Virus record (IMG/VR): IMGVR_UViG_3300012001_000015
Coordinates: 1 to 46,422 of that record
Length of the DNA stretch: 46,422 nucleotides
Direction: 5' to 3' (one strand)
Source: a virus
The translations under genes were made by a program, and so were the position numbers. Of this stretch, positions 30,827-38,909 are shown piece after piece. Under the pieces are notes generated by a model that was not told the origin of the DNA, did no database searches, and saw nothing but the letters and a program-made list of their open reading frames with translations. Each line of letters begins with the position of its first letter. The first letter of the stretch is position 1.

Positions 30827-32304
30827 CCGTTCCATTCAAAAATATTCCCGCGAATATCCGGGTGCCGCTGTTCTACGCGGAAGTCGATAATTCGATGGCG
30901 AACACAGGGCAGATCAATCAGCGCGCGCTGATCATCGGACAGATTACGGTGGCCGGTACTGCAGTACCAAACGTCCCGATCATCTCCCAGGGCGTGTCCG
31001 ACGCAGCCACGGCCGGTGGCCAGAATTCGATGCTCGCCCTGATGACTGCCGCCTACCGGAAGAACGATACGTTCGGTGAAGTCTGGTACCTGCCCTTGGC
31101 AGACGACCCGGCAGCAGTCGCGGCAGCCGGCACGCTGACCTTCCTCACGGTCCCGACCGCGAATGGAACGGTCTATCTGTATGTCGGCGGCGTTCGTTAT
31201 GCGATGGCGGCGCTGACAACGCAAACCGTTGCCCAGATGGCTACCGCGCTGGCAGCGATCATCAATGCCGATCTGACCTGTCCTGTTACAGCCGCTGCGG
31301 CGCTCGGCGCGGTGACCTTCACTGCGGTGAATAAAGGGCCGGCCGGTAACGACATCGACTTGCGCTTGAACTATCAGGGCACACGCGGCGGCGAGGTCCT
31401 TCCGGCTGGGGTGACCGTCACTGTCGTTCAGATGGCGGCCGGCGCGACTGCCCCGTCACTGACGACCGCCTTGCTCAACCTCGGTAGTCAGGCATTCGAT
31501 TTTATCGTTTGCCCATACACCGACACCATCTCGCTCGATGCAATGAAGGGGCTGTTGAACGACACAACCGGTCGCTGGGCCTGGAACCTGCAGCTGTACG
31601 GCCATTACTTCGCGGTGTCCAATGGCACGCTCGGCGCCCAGGTCACGCTCGGCACCGCGCGCAACGACCAGCACGGGTCGATCATGGGAATCTATGATTC
31701 GCCAACCCCGACCTGGTTGTGGGCCGCTGCGCTGACCGGCGCCACGGCAACGAGCGTACGCGCCGACCCGGCATTGCCAGTACAAACCGTGGCGATTCAG
31801 GGCGTGCTCGCGCCGCCGTTGCAATCGCGCTTCCAGCTGACGGACCAGAATACCTTGCTGTATGACGGCATCTCGACGTTCTCGGTTGCCGACGATGGAA
31901 CGGTTGCTATTCAGAACCTGATCACGACCTACCAGAAAAACGCGTTCGGCAATCCGGATAACAGCTATCTGGAAGTCGAAACGATGTTCACTCTCGCCTA
32001 CGTGCTGCGCGCGCTCAAAACGCTCGTGACTTCGAAGTATGCCCGCGTGAAGCTGGCTGCGAACGGTACCCGGTTTGCAACCGGATCGGCGATCGTGACG
32101 CCGAATACCATCCGGGCGGACCTGATCGCGAAATACCGCGAGCTGGAAGCCGCCGGACTGGTTCAGAACGGTGACGCATTCAAGCAAGGGCTGATCGTGC
32201 AGCAAAACACGCAGAACCCGAACCGCGTTGATGTCCTCTTCCCCGGCATCCTGATCAACCAGCTGCGCATCTTCGCGCTGCTGAATCAGTTCCGACTCCA
32301 GTAA
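30823..32304 (+). CDS. Tail sheath protein (Mu gpL-like)
   Basis: 493 residues. The conserved opening FKNIPANIRVPLFYAEVDNS and QRALIIGQITVAGT and the C-terminal MFTLAYVLRALKTLVTSKYA with NPNRVDVLFPGILINQLRI are hallmarks of Mu-type contractile sheaths. It shows this phage to have a contractile tail (myovirus) behind a lambda-type head. Confidence 0.95.
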   Translation: MTVPFKNIPANIRVPLFYAEVDNSMANTGQINQRALIIGQITVAGTAVPNVPIISQGVSDAATAGGQNSMLALMTAAYRKNDTFGEVWYLPLADDPAAVAAAGTLTFLTVPTANGTVYLYVGGVRYAMAALTTQTVAQMATALAAIINADLTCPVTAAAALGAVTFTAVNKGPAGNDIDLRLNYQGTRGGEVLPAGVTVTVVQMAAGATAPSLTTALLNLGSQAFDFIVCPYTDTISLDAMKGLLNDTTGRWAWNLQLYGHYFAVSNGTLGAQVTLGTARNDQHGSIMGIYDSPTPTWLWAAALTGATATSVRADPALPVQTVAIQGVLAPPLQSRFQLTDQNTLLYDGISTFSVADDGTVAIQNLITTYQKNAFGNPDNSYLEVETMFTLAYVLRALKTLVTSKYARVKLAANGTRFATGSAIVTPNTIRADLIAKYRELEAAGLVQNGDAFKQGLIVQQNTQNPNRVDVLFPGILINQLRIFALLNQFRLQ

Positions 32305-32325
32305 CCCCGCCGCCATCCAATGAAG

Positions 32326-32343
32326 CCGCTCTCGAGCGGTTTC
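32326..32343 (+). terminator. Weak hairpin after the sheath gene
   Basis: CCGCTC / GAGCGG stem with a two-base loop and a short T-run (TTT). Probably only an attenuator. Confidence 0.4.
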
Positions 32344-32362
32344 CTCATTTAAGGAGCCTCAA

Positions 32363-32731
32363 TTGGCCGATACCACAAACAGACTGGCAGGCATTGCATA
32401 CCTGTCAGTCGATGGACAAAACTACATGCTGGCCGGGGATTTTGGCTACAGCGTTTCGAAGATTTCACGCGAAACGCTCATCGGTCAGGACCGTGTGCAC
32501 GGCTATTCCGAAAAACCGCACGCCGGCAGCATGTCCGGAACGATCCGCGATGCCGGCGGCTTGAGTGTCGCCAGCTTCAATGCAATGACCAACGTCACCG
32601 TGACCGCCGAGCTGGCGAACGGCAAGACGATCATTGGCCGCAATATGTGGACAACTGACGCCCAAGAAGTGAAGACGGCAGACGGGACCTTCGAAGTGAA
32701 ATGGGAAGGCATGAACGTCGAGGAGGCGTAA
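32363..32731 (+). CDS. Tail tube protein (Mu gpM-like)
   Basis: 122 residues from a TTG start, chosen because AAGGAG lies seven bases before it and the family begins ADTTNRLAGIAYLSVDG. LIGQDRVHGYSEKPHAGSMS and NMWTTDAQEVKTADG are usual tube-protein segments. It forms the inner tube around which the sheath contracts. Confidence 0.9.
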   Translation: MADTTNRLAGIAYLSVDGQNYMLAGDFGYSVSKISRETLIGQDRVHGYSEKPHAGSMSGTIRDAGGLSVASFNAMTNVTVTAELANGKTIIGRNMWTTDAQEVKTADGTFEVKWEGMNVEEA

Positions 32732-32736
32732 TAAAT

Positions 32737-33036
32737 ATGGACAGCCAAAATCAAATAGCGGAAATGCCGGATGAAAAAACCATCACCTTGCGCAAACCAG
32801 TGACGCTCGGCGGCGTTACTTACGAAAAGCTCGACTTGCGCGAGCCGACTGCAGGCGAGTTGGCTAAGGCAACCAAAGCTGGCGGAAACGTAGATGTGGC
32901 GATCGCACTAATTTCTCTGATCGCCAAAGTCCCGCGTGGCGCCATTGAGGGACTGAGCCAACGTGACTTGCAGGAGGCATCAGATTTCCTTGGGGGTTTT
33001 ACCTTAACTGGCCAGGAAACTGGCCAGACGTCGTAG
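32737..33036 (+). CDS. Tail assembly chaperone (Mu gp41/P2 E-like)
   Basis: 99 residues. EKTITLRKPVTLGGVTYEKL and LDLREPTAGELAKATKAGGN, then ALISLIAKVPRGAIEGLSQR, are the E/gp41 chaperone pattern. It wraps the tape-measure protein before tube polymerisation. A slippery heptamer at 32994-33000 allows a longer -1 frame product (separate entry). Confidence 0.9.
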   Translation: MDSQNQIAEMPDEKTITLRKPVTLGGVTYEKLDLREPTAGELAKATKAGGNVDVAIALISLIAKVPRGAIEGLSQRDLQEASDFLGGFTLTGQETGQTS

Positions 33037-33155
33037 CCGAACTGACGAAGTACTACGGATGGGGGCCGCATGATGCATGGTCCCTGACCTGGACAGAGTT
33101 GGATTGGTGGAACAGACAAGCGCATCGCATCGTTAAATCGGCTGGGACTCAGTAA
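32737..33155 (+). CDS. Tail assembly chaperone, -1 frameshift product (E-E' type)
   Basis: The heptamer GGGTTTT (32994-33000) has the canonical X XXY YYZ form in the zero frame (GGT TTT to GGG TTT). A -1 slip continues into an open frame ending at 33155: YLNWPGNWPDVVAELTKYYG, then HDAWSLTWTELDWWNRQAHR, which is the typical second chaperone domain (GpE'/gp42). The product would have 139 residues instead of 99. The second domain has no start codon or ribosome site of its own. Its stop overlaps the tape-measure ATG (TAATG). P2 and Mu use the same design. Confidence 0.85.
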
Positions 33156-35035
33156 TGGCAAATAATTTTCAGATCGTTATTTCGGCAGTTGATAAGGCAA
33201 CAGCGACCGTCCGGAAGATTAACGATTCGTTTTCACGCATTACGCGTCCGATCACGCAGATCAAGAGGTCGATGGGCTCGCTAGGCAAGGAAATGGGCTT
33301 GGACAGGATCGGAAAATCCATGTCCAAGGTCGGCAAGTCGGCAAGCGTCGTTGCCGGTAAGATTTCCTCTGTTGTCGCGCCGATGGCAGCTGTCGTTGGT
33401 GTTGGCTCCATCGCTGGTGTCGCTGCCTTGGCCACGGAGTGGGGTCATCTTGGATTCGAAATTGCCAAGACTTCAGCCAATCTTGGGATGGCGACATCAG
33501 ATTTGCAGTCCTTACGCGGCGCTGCACAGTTGGCCGGAGTCTCGGCAGGGGAGTTGACTGGTGGCCTGAAATCCGTAGGCGACACGATGGAAGACGCCCT
33601 TTTCGGGCGCAACCAATCGGCACTGATGCTCCTCAATAAAATGAATATCGGCATCCATAAAACCGCTGATGGCTCGATCGATGCGGCGCGCGGCTTCAAG
33701 GATATCGCGACCTATATATCCGGTATCAAGAGTGCTCAGGTGCAGGGCCTTGTCGCTCGGCAGTTCGGCCTGGAGACGGCATTGCCGCTGCTGCGCAAAG
33801 GGGCGAAGGGCATTGAGGAATACCAGCGTAAGGTCCAGGAGTTTGGAGGATCTCAATCACAAGGATCGATCAATGCCGCTGAAAATTTTGGACTGAGCCT
33901 GAATTACCTCAGTTTGGCGGCGCAAGGATTGAAAACCACGATTGGAGATAAGTTGGTTCCGATTCTGCAGCCATTTATCGAGAAATTAACATCATGGGTC
34001 TCTGCTAATCGGGATCTGATCGCCACGCGAGTATCTGAATTTGTCGAGGGATTTGCAAATTGGATCGAGCGCATTAATTTCGACGAGGTATTGAAGGGCA
34101 TCACAGACTTTATCCGTGGCATTGGCGAGGTAGTGGATTGGCTGGGCGGATGGAAAAGCGCGGCGCTGCTGGTGATGGGCGTGATGGCCGGGCCGTTCCT
34201 GCTGAGCATCGCCACATTCGGTGGCAGCCTGCTTAACCTGGCGTCGGTGACGATCCCCTTCATCATTCGCGCGCTTGGCTTGCTGCGGCTTGCCATGTTG
34301 GCTAATCCGATCACCGCAATCGTCTTGGCTGTGGCGACCGCGGCGCTATTGATCTACGAGAATTGGGACAAGGTGAAGCGGTGGTGGCATCGGCTATGGG
34401 GCGACATGTCCGACGATGCATCGAGCGGACAGAAATCGATTGCTGACTCTGCCGACAAGCTTGCCAATGGCGCGTTCAAAGCTGGCGGTGGTAAATTTGA
34501 CGGGCGTGGGGCTTCTGGCGATTGGGAGTCTGCTCCAGATAGCAATGCAGCTCTCGGCGTCCGCAATAACAATCCCGGCAATCTCAGATCGTGGGGCAAC
34601 GTGCCAAGAGTAGGCGGTTATGCGACGTTTTCCACGCCCGAAGCCGGCCTGACGGCGATGATCAATAATTTGCAGGCCCAGCAGAGCAAACACGGACTGA
34701 ACACCATCGCGGGCATCATCGGCAAGTGGGCGCCGCCTGGCGAGAACAACACGGCCGCCTACATTGCTGACATGGAAAAGCAAACCGGCTTCAAGGCTAA
34801 TCAACAGCTCGACCTGACCGACAAGAAAACCGTGGCACCGCTGGTGTCGGGCATCATCAAGCATGAAGGAAACAGCGCCGGATTCAGCAAAAGCATGGTG
34901 GATGAGGCAGTCACGCGGGTCGTTGTCGACTTTAAAAACGCCCCGGCCGGTACGACTGCGACGGCGAAATCGAAAGGTGGCGACATGGTTCCCGTACGGG
35001 TCAGCCATTCCATGCCGTCACTGGCGGCTGGATGA
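33155..35035 (+). CDS. Tape-measure protein with C-terminal lysozyme-like domain
   Basis: 626 residues. The N-terminal ~170 residues are the tape-measure start (NFQIVISAVDKATATVRKIN, SFSRITRP). Membrane-like helices lie near 340-420 (SAALLVMGVMAGPFLLSIAT, NPITAIVLAVATAALLIYEN). The C-terminal ~470-590 (GVRNNNPGNLRSWG, YATFSTPEAGLTAMINNL, AAYIADMEKQTGF) is a phage-type structural lysozyme/transglycosylase-like domain that could locally open peptidoglycan at infection. It sets tail length and is short by tape-measure standards, suggesting a fairly short tail. Confidence 0.9.
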   Translation: MANNFQIVISAVDKATATVRKINDSFSRITRPITQIKRSMGSLGKEMGLDRIGKSMSKVGKSASVVAGKISSVVAPMAAVVGVGSIAGVAALATEWGHLGFEIAKTSANLGMATSDLQSLRGAAQLAGVSAGELTGGLKSVGDTMEDALFGRNQSALMLLNKMNIGIHKTADGSIDAARGFKDIATYISGIKSAQVQGLVARQFGLETALPLLRKGAKGIEEYQRKVQEFGGSQSQGSINAAENFGLSLNYLSLAAQGLKTTIGDKLVPILQPFIEKLTSWVSANRDLIATRVSEFVEGFANWIERINFDEVLKGITDFIRGIGEVVDWLGGWKSAALLVMGVMAGPFLLSIATFGGSLLNLASVTIPFIIRALGLLRLAMLANPITAIVLAVATAALLIYENWDKVKRWWHRLWGDMSDDASSGQKSIADSADKLANGAFKAGGGKFDGRGASGDWESAPDSNAALGVRNNNPGNLRSWGNVPRVGGYATFSTPEAGLTAMINNLQAQQSKHGLNTIAGIIGKWAPPGENNTAAYIADMEKQTGFKANQQLDLTDKKTVAPLVSGIIKHEGNSAGFSKSMVDEAVTRVVVDFKNAPAGTTATAKSKGGDMVPVRVSHSMPSLAAG

Positions 35036-35925
35036 GCCTCGATAGCGCCTTGGGCGCGTTGCAGTCGATCACGACGACGATTGGCACGGGTGTCAATACG
35101 GTTATGCGTGCGGCTGGCGATCTTGGCGGCGGGCTTGGCGGTGCCGGCGGTGCAGCGTCCTGGACGAAGCAACTGCGGCCGGCTTCCTACCGAGGCGTGC
35201 CATTCGGTGTTTTTGGCGGCAATAGCAAGTTTGGCCGCCGCAATGCCGTGCATGAGTACCCGTTCCGCGACAAGCCATGGGTCGAGGATCTAGGCCGGGC
35301 TGCTCGCCGCATCAGCGTCTCTGGCTTTCTGGTTGGCGACGATGTTATCCAGCAGCGCGAGCGCATGATCGCGGCCAGCGAAAATCCGGGCGATGGCGAG
35401 TTGATCCATCCGACGTATGGGCGGCTCACGGTCAGCTTGATCGACTTCTCGACTGAAGAGCGGTGGGACCAGGGGCGCGTTTTTGAGGTCACGTTCTCCT
35501 TTGTTGAGGCCGGGCAGAGAACATTTCCGAGCGTCGCAACATCGACCAAGGATGCGGTGACGATGGCTTGTACTGCCGCAGATGCGGCCGTCAAGACTGA
35601 TTTTATTTCTTCCGCCACGTCGACCTTAAAACAAGGTGCAGCAGTAGTCGGGCAAGCAGTCAGCACAGCAGCCGCTTGGGGCCGGCAGGCGCAGCGCTTG
35701 GCGAATGATGCGACCAATCTGTTCAACATGGTCGGCACGCTGAAGGGCGGATTCGGTCGATTTTCCAACGGTAGCGGGATTAGTCGAGTTGCGGTTGCAG
35801 TCGGCGCCCTGTCGAGCATTTCGAACACGGTACCTGGCCTGATCGCGCTTGGCTCGGTTGCTCGGAGTACCGTTTCACGCGCTGTCAGTGGTCTTTCGTC
35901 AATCGCATCGGGGCTTGGATCATGA
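35032..35925 (+). CDS. Tail/DNA circularisation protein (Mu gpN-like), N-terminal domain
   Basis: 297 residues. SWTKQLRPASYRGVPFGVFG, GRRNAVHEYPFRDKPWVEDL and HPTYGRLTVSLIDFSTEE with FEVTFSFVEAGQR match the DNA-circulation N-terminal domain of Mu gpN (baseplate hub). The tail of the protein is Ala/Ser-rich and helical. Overlaps the tape measure by ATGA. The usual C-terminal region of gpN is not here but in the next gene. Confidence 0.9.
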   Translation: MSLDSALGALQSITTTIGTGVNTVMRAAGDLGGGLGGAGGAASWTKQLRPASYRGVPFGVFGGNSKFGRRNAVHEYPFRDKPWVEDLGRAARRISVSGFLVGDDVIQQRERMIAASENPGDGELIHPTYGRLTVSLIDFSTEERWDQGRVFEVTFSFVEAGQRTFPSVATSTKDAVTMACTAADAAVKTDFISSATSTLKQGAAVVGQAVSTAAAWGRQAQRLANDATNLFNMVGTLKGGFGRFSNGSGISRVAVAVGALSSISNTVPGLIALGSVARSTVSRAVSGLSSIASGLGS

Positions 35926-36485
35926 GTACCACCGCAGACTTCGCCGATGCAGCGCAAGCGCTTGCTGCGGCCCTTTACGCATCAGCCGTCAACCCGGCCG
36001 ACGCGATCCGGTTGCTGTCAAACCTCTCAAATTTTGTATCTGCTGCGCCGACATCGTCGTCCTCGATTGGACTGGCGATGGCGTCGATGCAGACCGCTTC
36101 GGGAGACTTGTTTCGGCGCGCCGCAGTCGTTGCGCTCGCCCGCGCCAGTGCGGACTACCAGCCCACGTCGTCCGATGATGCTGCAGCGGTCAGAACATCC
36201 GTTTGCGCCTTGCTGGACGCGGAGATTACAGTCGCTGGAGACCAGGGACAGGACGCAACGTTCAACGCGCTGCGCGTGGTGCGGGCGGCGGTGTGTCAGG
36301 ATCTAACTTCGCGCGGCGCTGGTCTCGCCGCGATCGCGACGATTGCGACCGGTCAGCCGGTGCCGGCGCCGGTTCTCGCACAGCGCCTGTACCGCGATCC
36401 GGCTCGGGCCGACGAGCTGGTGGGTCAAGCTAACCCAGTGCATCCGGCGTTCATGCCCGTGCGCTTTAAGGCGTTGTCGGAGTAG
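35922..36485 (+). CDS. Separated C-terminal part of gpN-like protein
   Basis: 187 residues, ATGA overlap with the previous gene. The end (PVPAPVLAQRLYRDPARADE, LVGQANPVHPAFMPVRFKAL) is the pattern at the C-terminus of undivided gpN proteins. Ahead of it lies a helical Ala-rich part. Seen as a split of one gene into two coupled ones; split forms occur in other phages. Its last 20 bases overlap an opposite-strand gene. Confidence 0.7.
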   Translation: MSTTADFADAAQALAAALYASAVNPADAIRLLSNLSNFVSAAPTSSSSIGLAMASMQTASGDLFRRAAVVALARASADYQPTSSDDAAAVRTSVCALLDAEITVAGDQGQDATFNALRVVRAAVCQDLTSRGAGLAAIATIATGQPVPAPVLAQRLYRDPARADELVGQANPVHPAFMPVRFKALSE

Positions 36486-36723
36486 CTGGTTGCTCTGCCA
36501 GTGATTTCCAGTCGTGCGTAATGACCGTCACTTTCGGTTTGATTTTTGATACCTCGATTTGGCCGCAAACAAACGATGCGGGGTGCCCCCACGATGTGTA
36601 TTGCATTGCCATTTGAGCGCCATTCTTATTGCATAGGGCCATGCTTTTGAAGTCGCGAGCATGAGTTGACCCGCCGAGGTAGCCATCGGCAAAGATGAGG
36701 GTCAGCGCAAAAACTGTAATCAT
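36466..36723 (-). CDS. Small exported protein in a moron-like position
   Basis: 85 residues on the opposite strand inside the tail operon. AAAGGAGG precedes the ATG by six bases. A hydrophobic N-terminus (MITVFALTLIFADGYLGG) suggests export or a membrane anchor, and two Cys (ALCNKNG, FVCGQ) could pair in the periplasm. It lies between the gpN-like genes and gpP, beside a terminator, as in lysogenic-conversion (moron) inserts. No family is recognised and no convincing promoter is found. Confidence 0.65.
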   Translation of the reverse strand: MITVFALTLIFADGYLGGSTHARDFKSMALCNKNGAQMAMQYTSWGHPASFVCGQIEVSKIKPKVTVITHDWKSLAEQPATPTTP

Positions 36724-36739
36724 GAAACCTCCTTTTATT

Positions 36740-36763
36740 GCCCGCCGATGCGCGGGCTTTTTT
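36740..36763 (+). terminator. Intrinsic terminator beside the moron-like gene
   Basis: GCCCGC / GCGGGC stem (36740-36745, 36752-36757) with a 6-base loop and six T residues on the plus strand. It interrupts the tail operon between gpN and gpP genes, so either it is read through or gpP has its own promoter. Confidence 0.75.
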
Positions 36764-36780
36764 GTGGAAAAACCAAGTCA

Positions 36781-37881
36781 ATGTCGGATGATCTTACTTT
36801 AATTGTCGGCGGGCGCCTTTTATCCGGATGGACATCGATCCGAGTCACCCGCGGCATCGAGCGCTGCCCAAGCGATTTCGAAGTGGCGATGACGGAGTTA
36901 TACCCGGATGAAGCCGGCGCCTTCATCATCCAGCCCGGCGATTCATGCCAGGTGCTGCTTGGTAGCGACCTTGTCATCACCGGTTACGTCGACCGGTTCA
37001 GCCCATCGATCGATAACGGCCAGCATGCCATACGCGTATCGGGACGTGGCAAATGCGCGGACCTGGTGGACTGCGCGGCGGAATGGCCTGGCGGTCAGAT
37101 CAGCGGATCCAATGTCCTCGCGATCGCTCAAAAGCTGGCGTTGCCTTATGGGGTGTCCACCACAGGTGATTCCTCCTATCCAATCACCGTCACTACCGAT
37201 GCAACCGACCTCGGTCCAGTGATTCCGCAATTTAGCCTCAGTCTGGGCGAATCGGCATTTGAAATCATCGAGCGCCTTTGTCGCTACACAGCGCTGCTTG
37301 CCTACGATAAACCAGACGGAAATCTATTCCTGACTCGCGTGGGGACCGTTCAGGCGGCTAGCGGATTCGAGCAGGGCGTCAACGTGCAATCGGCATCCCT
37401 CGACTACGCGATGGACCAGCAATATTCGGAGGTCTTGGCCTTCATCCAGTCCCTGGACACGTTTCACGATGTCAGTGATATCGGCAATCTACAGGCTATC
37501 GTGACGAATGCCGGCGTGCCGCGGCATCGCCGGAAAATCGTTATTGCAGAGTCCGGCGACAGTGGATTTGAAGTTCTTAAAAAGCGGGCGGACTGGGAGG
37601 TCGTGCGGAGATATGGCCGGTCTGCTCAATTGCATGTGACTACCGATGGATGGCGCGATTCGGCCGGCACGCTATATGCCCCGAACACATTGGTTCCGGT
37701 GAATTTTCCAGCCCTAAAGCGTCCGCCGGCGACCTGGCTCATCAGCGAAGTGACCTATAAGCGCGACGGTCAGAGTGGCACCACGTGCGACCTCGTCATC
37801 ATGCCGCCGCAAGCATTCAGCCCCCAGCCATCCCTGCTTTACCGCGTTTTCGCGGATGTTCCCGCAGCGGCCGGCAAATGA
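36781..37881 (+). CDS. Baseplate hub protein (Mu gpP/gp44-like)
   Basis: 366 residues from the ATG at 36781. LTLIVGGRLLSGWTSIRVTR, RCPSDFEVAMTE and GYVDRFSPSIDNGQHAIRVS with RGKCADLVDCAA are typical of Mu-like gpP, equivalent to P2 gpD and T4 gp27, forming the trimeric hub of the puncturing device. Overlaps gp45 by ATGA. Confidence 0.92.
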   Translation: MSDDLTLIVGGRLLSGWTSIRVTRGIERCPSDFEVAMTELYPDEAGAFIIQPGDSCQVLLGSDLVITGYVDRFSPSIDNGQHAIRVSGRGKCADLVDCAAEWPGGQISGSNVLAIAQKLALPYGVSTTGDSSYPITVTTDATDLGPVIPQFSLSLGESAFEIIERLCRYTALLAYDKPDGNLFLTRVGTVQAASGFEQGVNVQSASLDYAMDQQYSEVLAFIQSLDTFHDVSDIGNLQAIVTNAGVPRHRRKIVIAESGDSGFEVLKKRADWEVVRRYGRSAQLHVTTDGWRDSAGTLYAPNTLVPVNFPALKRPPATWLISEVTYKRDGQSGTTCDLVIMPPQAFSPQPSLLYRVFADVPAAAGK

Positions 37882-38465
37882 TCGCTGCCATCGAAAGGCT
37901 ATACCGGGTCGCAATGCTGGCGTTCGGCCGTGGCCGTGTCACCTTCGTGGACGACTCCGGCGCCGTGCAAAAGCTTCAGGTGAAGTTTAACCAGCTTGAG
38001 ATCATCGACAACATGCCGGCACCACATGATTTTGGCTTTACGTCGAATCCGCCGGTTGGCTCCGATGTGTTCGCCTCATTCCTGGGCGGCAATCGAAGAA
38101 ACGGCATGGTGGTGGCGATCGGAAATCAGACCTACCGCATGAAGAATTTGAAATCAGGCGAGATGGCGATTTATGACAGCTTGGGGCAGTCGGTTTACTT
38201 GACGCAAACCGGCATCGTGATCAACGGCGCAGGCCTGCCGCTTACGGTCAATAACACACCGAAGGTAACCATCAACGCATCGACGGAGATTGATTTGAAC
38301 ACGCCAATTTTGAAAGTGTCGGGCGACATCATCGATAACAGCGGCAGCAACACGCACACCATGGCGCAGATGCGGACGATTTACGATTCGCACAATCACG
38401 TCGTGACCGGTATTCAGACCGGGTCGAGTAGCGTCACCTCTAATACGACTACGCAAACAGAATGA
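37878..38465 (+). CDS. Baseplate assembly protein V, spike (Mu gp45-like)
   Basis: 195 residues. RLYRVAMLAFGRGRVTFVDD and AVQKLQVKFNQLEI (OB-like) are followed by QTYRMKNLKSGEMAIYDSLG and a beta-prism style repeat tail ending in SHNHVVTGIQTG, typical of Mu gp45. The HNH-containing tip (YDSHNH) probably binds a metal ion, as in P2 gpV-type spikes. Overlaps the gp46 start by ATGA. Confidence 0.9.
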   Translation: MIAAIERLYRVAMLAFGRGRVTFVDDSGAVQKLQVKFNQLEIIDNMPAPHDFGFTSNPPVGSDVFASFLGGNRRNGMVVAIGNQTYRMKNLKSGEMAIYDSLGQSVYLTQTGIVINGAGLPLTVNNTPKVTINASTEIDLNTPILKVSGDIIDNSGSNTHTMAQMRTIYDSHNHVVTGIQTGSSSVTSNTTTQTE

Positions 38466-38908
38466 GCGACACATCCACAGTTTGGATTCGCGATCTCGGG
38501 CGCGGTGATTGGGTTCTGAGCGCCGCAAACCTGCAAAGCGGAAACGATCTCGAAACAGCGATCTTGATCAGCATCTTCTCAGATCGCGAAGCAAATCCGG
38601 ACGACGTCATACCGGATGGCACAAACGATCCACGAGGCTGGATCGGTGACGCCGACCAGCCCTACAAAATTGGCTCGCGGATATGGCTGCTGACCCGTGC
38701 AAAGCAGACGCAAGAAACATTGAGCCGCGCGAATGACTACATCGCTGAAGCGCTGCAATGGCTGATTGACGACGCGGTGGTGGCGCGATTCGACATCACC
38801 ACGGAATGGAAAAAAGCATCGATGCTGGGGGCGCTCGTCGTCGCGTACGAGAACAATGGCTCATCGATCCCGATGAACTTTAGCTGGGTATGGAAAGCGA
38901 TTAACTGA
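38462..38908 (+). CDS. Baseplate protein gp46 family (W-like)
   Basis: 148 residues of the GP46 family: LQSGNDLETAILISIFSDRE, DDVIPDGTNDPRGWIGDA, and the long helix ETLSRANDYIAEALQWLIDD. It builds the baseplate wedge together with gp47 and gp48. One base separates it from the next gene. Confidence 0.9.
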   Translation: MSDTSTVWIRDLGRGDWVLSAANLQSGNDLETAILISIFSDREANPDDVIPDGTNDPRGWIGDADQPYKIGSRIWLLTRAKQTQETLSRANDYIAEALQWLIDDAVVARFDITTEWKKASMLGALVVAYENNGSSIPMNFSWVWKAIN

Positions 38909-38909
38909 T

